Shown: positions 55,626 through 57,500 of the stretch, piece after piece
Layout: each line of letters opens with the position of its first letter
Numbering within the stretch: position 1 is the stretch's first letter
From: Pegethrix bostrychoides GSE-TBD4-15B
GTDB taxonomy: Bacteria; Cyanobacteriota; Cyanobacteriia; Elainellales; Elainellaceae
Assembly (NCBI GenBank): GCA_019359155.1
Contig: JAHHHV010000013.1
Coordinates: 1-57,500 of the forward strand
Reading direction: 5' to 3'
DNA: 57,500 nt
Position numbers and translations under genes: made by a program
The notes under the pieces: generated by a model
The model's database searches: none
Told to the model about the DNA's origin: nothing
The model's input: the letters and a program-made list of their open reading frames with translations, nothing else

Positions 55626-55773
55626 GCTGCGTCAATTCGGCTGGATGGGAGACTGAAGCTGCATTTGGGGTCGGTGTTAGATGAGACGCTTAGATGAGAC
55701 GCAATGTTTCTGGCTCTATTCATGCAGCTTCGCTCAAGAAATCAAGATACGGGTTTCGACTATCTTTTTAAGA

Positions 55774-56007
55774 TTATCTGAATGTTCTCAAAGGCAATTC
55801 GGTGGGTGCTGCGTCTGAGTCAAACATGACCTGGAATTCGCCTTGCTTCACATAGCGCCGCAGAAATCGGGCGTGGGCATCGGCATCAGAGCGGTGGCGG
55901 GTGCGGGCAATTTCTTGGGGTTTATGCGTGGGAAAAATGGCGATAATCACCCAAGGCTGATATAGATTGCTCATGGCAGCTTGCAAGGAAAGGACTGCTT
56001 GCACCAT
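55774..56007 (-). CDS. small conserved cyanobacterial hypothetical protein
   Basis: 77 residues, with the body YQPWVIIAIFPTHKPQEIAR, then SDADAHARFLRRYVKQGEF and QVMFD. It resembles a group of short cyanobacterial proteins with a W-x-I strand, a Ser-Asp-Ala-Asp turn and a helix. No function known. The ATG at 55974 (MSNLY) is an alternative start that fits relatives better. The first 11 residues then would not be translated. Confidence 0.6.
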   Translation of the reverse strand: MVQAVLSLQAAMSNLYQPWVIIAIFPTHKPQEIARTRHRSDADAHARFLRRYVKQGEFQVMFDSDAAPTELPLRTFR

Positions 56008-56087
56008 AGGAAACTTTCAAATATGAGTCAATAGATTTACTGTAATAGTGAAAGTAAAAACTTTGGCAGTGAGGGGACAATTAAGTT

Positions 56088-56558
56088 TCATGAATCTTCA
56101 AGCTGCTTCAAGACTTCCAGAAAGATATCGCGCTGAGCCTTGCCGCCTTCTTCTAGCATCCGCTTGATTGTCAGCGCGTAGCTCAAGGTATTTTCGTATT
56201 GGGCAGGCATTCCTGGAAAATCGATTCCAGACCCCCAACGCTCTATGGTGTTTTCTTCCACGCCAATGATTCGAGAAAGCAGCTTGACGCACTGGGTGCG
56301 GTAGCCTCTAGATTGCTCTTCATCCTCGGTGGCATTCAGCCAAAGACGGCAAAACTGTCTGGGTTTCATGTGGTGCGGCAAATCATCTGGTGTGATAGAT
56401 GATCTACCTTTACGCTTTAACCACAAAATTTTCACCTGCAAGCATGTAAGGATTAGGGTTAATGTAGCACTAATCAGCAAGCAAAATACTGTAGTTTTTA
56501 CAGTAAGAATAGCTTTGAGCTTTACCCGACTCCCTAATCTGCCACTTGGATAAAGCAT
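56088..56558 (-). CDS. hypothetical protein with possible membrane N-terminus
   Basis: 156 residues. The second half looks like a real conserved cyanobacterial protein (KPRQFCRLWLNATEDEEQSR, LLSRIIGVEENTIERWGSG, YALTIKRMLEEGG), with a helix-turn-helix-like stretch in the middle (VEENTIERWG). The first 45 residues contain a hydrophobic segment (TTVFCLLISATLTLILTCLQ). The true start may be later, near 56402 or the ATG at 56369. Function unknown. Confidence 0.6.
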   Translation of the reverse strand: MLYPSGRLGSRVKLKAILTVKTTVFCLLISATLTLILTCLQVKILWLKRKGRSSITPDDLPHHMKPRQFCRLWLNATEDEEQSRGYRTQCVKLLSRIIGVEENTIERWGSGIDFPGMPAQYENTLSYALTIKRMLEEGGKAQRDIFLEVLKQLEDS

Positions 56559-56642
56559 CTGTAGACTGAAGGCTCTAATTGCTGCTGTAATTCGCTGGAG
56601 AAATTATGATTTGGGTAGATCCCTGTTTGGCTTGACGCATGA

Positions 56643-56789
56643 TCGACCCCCGAAACCTTGAAGGCATTTGTAGAGTACTGCCAGCAGCATTTGCGCGGCG
56701 ACGAGAAAAGCGAGGCGCAGACCTTTCTCACCAAATTTTTTCAGGCGTTTGGGCGTGAAGGCATTAAAGCTGAAGACTTGATAGATTGA
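56643..56789 (+). pseudogene. N-terminal fragment of a large DNA methyltransferase (MmeI/BREX type)
   Basis: The frame reads STPETLKAFVEYCQQHLRGD, then EKSEAQTFLTKFFQAFGREG, and stops at 56789. I recognise this as the first 45 residues of large restriction/BREX-type class I DNA methyltransferases, proteins of roughly 900-1200 residues. An ATG sits at 56639 but is out of frame by one base, as if a single insertion had broken the start. No downstream part of the gene is present before the next gene, so this is a relic of a lost defence gene. Confidence 0.65.
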
Positions 56790-56930
56790 CTTACAACATT
56801 GCCTTGCCAAAAATTTTAAGTACGATAACGTTCCGGCTGAGCAGCTGCAAACAACCTTTACAACACCACAAAGTTCTCTCGGCAATCTGCTCCAGTCGGG
56901 TTGTTATGCGGCTGGCAATTGTACTAAACA

Positions 56931-57392
56931 TTATTCTACAAGTTTCCAATAGAATTCATCTCTTAGATCTATCGCTTCGGAATTAAAACATGATATCAAT
57001 TTATATTTTTTGGAAATCCTACAGATCTTGCTTGCGCCAAATACATTGGAGGTGTAGTAAACCTCTAGTCGAACTCTATATGATTTCTTTATGGAGATGC
57101 AGGAATGGATTTTCTGATCTTCAATAGATACAGGAGGCTCAGGTTCATAACCTCTTTCTTTGAGCCATTGAATTAAATCATCACTAGACATACCGGACGG
57201 CACAAAACTCTCAAGAGGTTTAAGCCTTGTAAGTTTTTCTACAGTGTAGGTAAACCATCTACCTCTAAAGACGCTGAATTCTAGCCAGCTTCCAATACCA
57301 ACTTCTATCCGCAGATCATTAGCTGTAATTTTGTCACTCTCGTTACGAACATCGTAAACAGGCAGTGTATTTCGATTAGGCAGATAGCAGGG
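56931..57392 (-). pseudogene. AT-rich gene of unknown function, 5' end lost at a transposon edge
   Basis: The minus-strand frame is open from the transposase stop at 57395 down to 56931 and reads convincingly as protein: NTLPVYDVRNESDKITANDL, GSWLEFSVFRGRWFTYTVEK, DLIQWLKERGYEPEPP. No ATG, GTG or TTG start exists before the GTG at 57203, well inside the coding-like part. The base composition is visibly richer in A and T than the rest of the window. The likely history is an acquired gene whose 5' end was removed by the insertion at its border. Family not recognised. Confidence 0.55.
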
Positions 57393-57500
57393 TTATTTCA
57401 TTCTAAATAATAACTTGAGTGTGCTCAGACCAAAGCCAGCGAGCCGTTGAGCTTGAGCCATATTCTCAAAACCATTGTGGCGATACAAATTCAGGGCAAA
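57393..57500 (-). CDS. transposase C-terminus, cut by the window edge
   Basis: The last 35 codons read LNLYRHNGFENMAQAQRLAG and GFGLSTLKLLFRMK before a TAA at 57395. I recognise this as the end of a DDE transposase seen in cyanobacteria, but cannot settle the IS family from this piece. The gene continues beyond the window. Confidence 0.7.
   Translation of the reverse strand, partial: FALNLYRHNGFENMAQAQRLAGFGLSTLKLLFRMK

Noticed and set aside
1-57500. tRNA, rRNA, tmRNA or RNase P RNA genes
   Set aside because: Scanning the intergenic regions for T-loop sequences, CCA ends and conserved cores by eye gave no convincing candidate.

Overview
The window comes from a cyanobacterium. It carries NdhD and NdhH of the photosynthetic NDH-1 complex, a short RRM RNA-binding protein, a secretin with an AMIN domain, a YbjN-like protein, a deoxyhypusine-synthase-like (homospermidine-type) enzyme, a low-complexity-tail membrane protein and an FHA-PBP1A fusion. 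The HIP1 octamer GCGATCGC also occurs (for example at 4296, 12191 and 48738). GC content looks moderate to high, and a Leptolyngbya-like lineage is only a guess. No rRNA, tRNA or CRISPR array was found.

Layout. 1-2.2 kb: a degraded hypothetical gene and a GH1 beta-glucosidase. 2.2-12.4 kb: mostly housekeeping genes, namely a membrane protein, an HMA-like fold without its CxxC, a YbjN-like protein overlapping a lipoate-ligase-like gene, ndhD, an FHA-PBP, an RRM protein, a membrane GTPase and malQ. 12.5-22.5 kb: an RND pump, an MscS channel, a DUF4359 protein, lnt, a lipoprotein that looks like a dead beta-lactamase fold, and the low-complexity-tail protein. 23-28 kb: the homospermidine-type enzyme, a TPR protein and ndhH. 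28-30.5 kb: a ParM-like actin gene and a small downstream partner, with an intact IS5-type element inserted between them. 30.8-37.3 kb: ftsH, ruvA, an AI-2E transporter and a GAF-GAF-GGDEF-EAL protein. 37.3-42 kb: a MacAB-like efflux operon (adaptor, permease, ATPase) followed by a half-TPR protein and a TPR protein.

42-49 kb is the most unusual part. It holds an orphan secretin, a NarL-type two-component pair, a small LuxR-type regulator and three exported proteins (DUF2141, a probable outer-membrane barrel, and a twin CX11C acidic protein). The 11-mer TAGGACTTTAG recurs in three of its intergenic regions, which suggests a small local regulon.

49-57.5 kb holds a decayed transposase, a PutA-type proline dehydrogenase/P5C dehydrogenase behind a perfect 16-bp palindrome, a Tat-exported FAD oxidoreductase with an inserted Rieske domain, an orphan ABC-2 permease and small hypotheticals. 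The end is an AT-richer, decayed margin with a fragment of a DNA methyltransferase, a gene that has lost its 5' end and the 3' end of another transposase. That margin looks like the edge of an accessory region.
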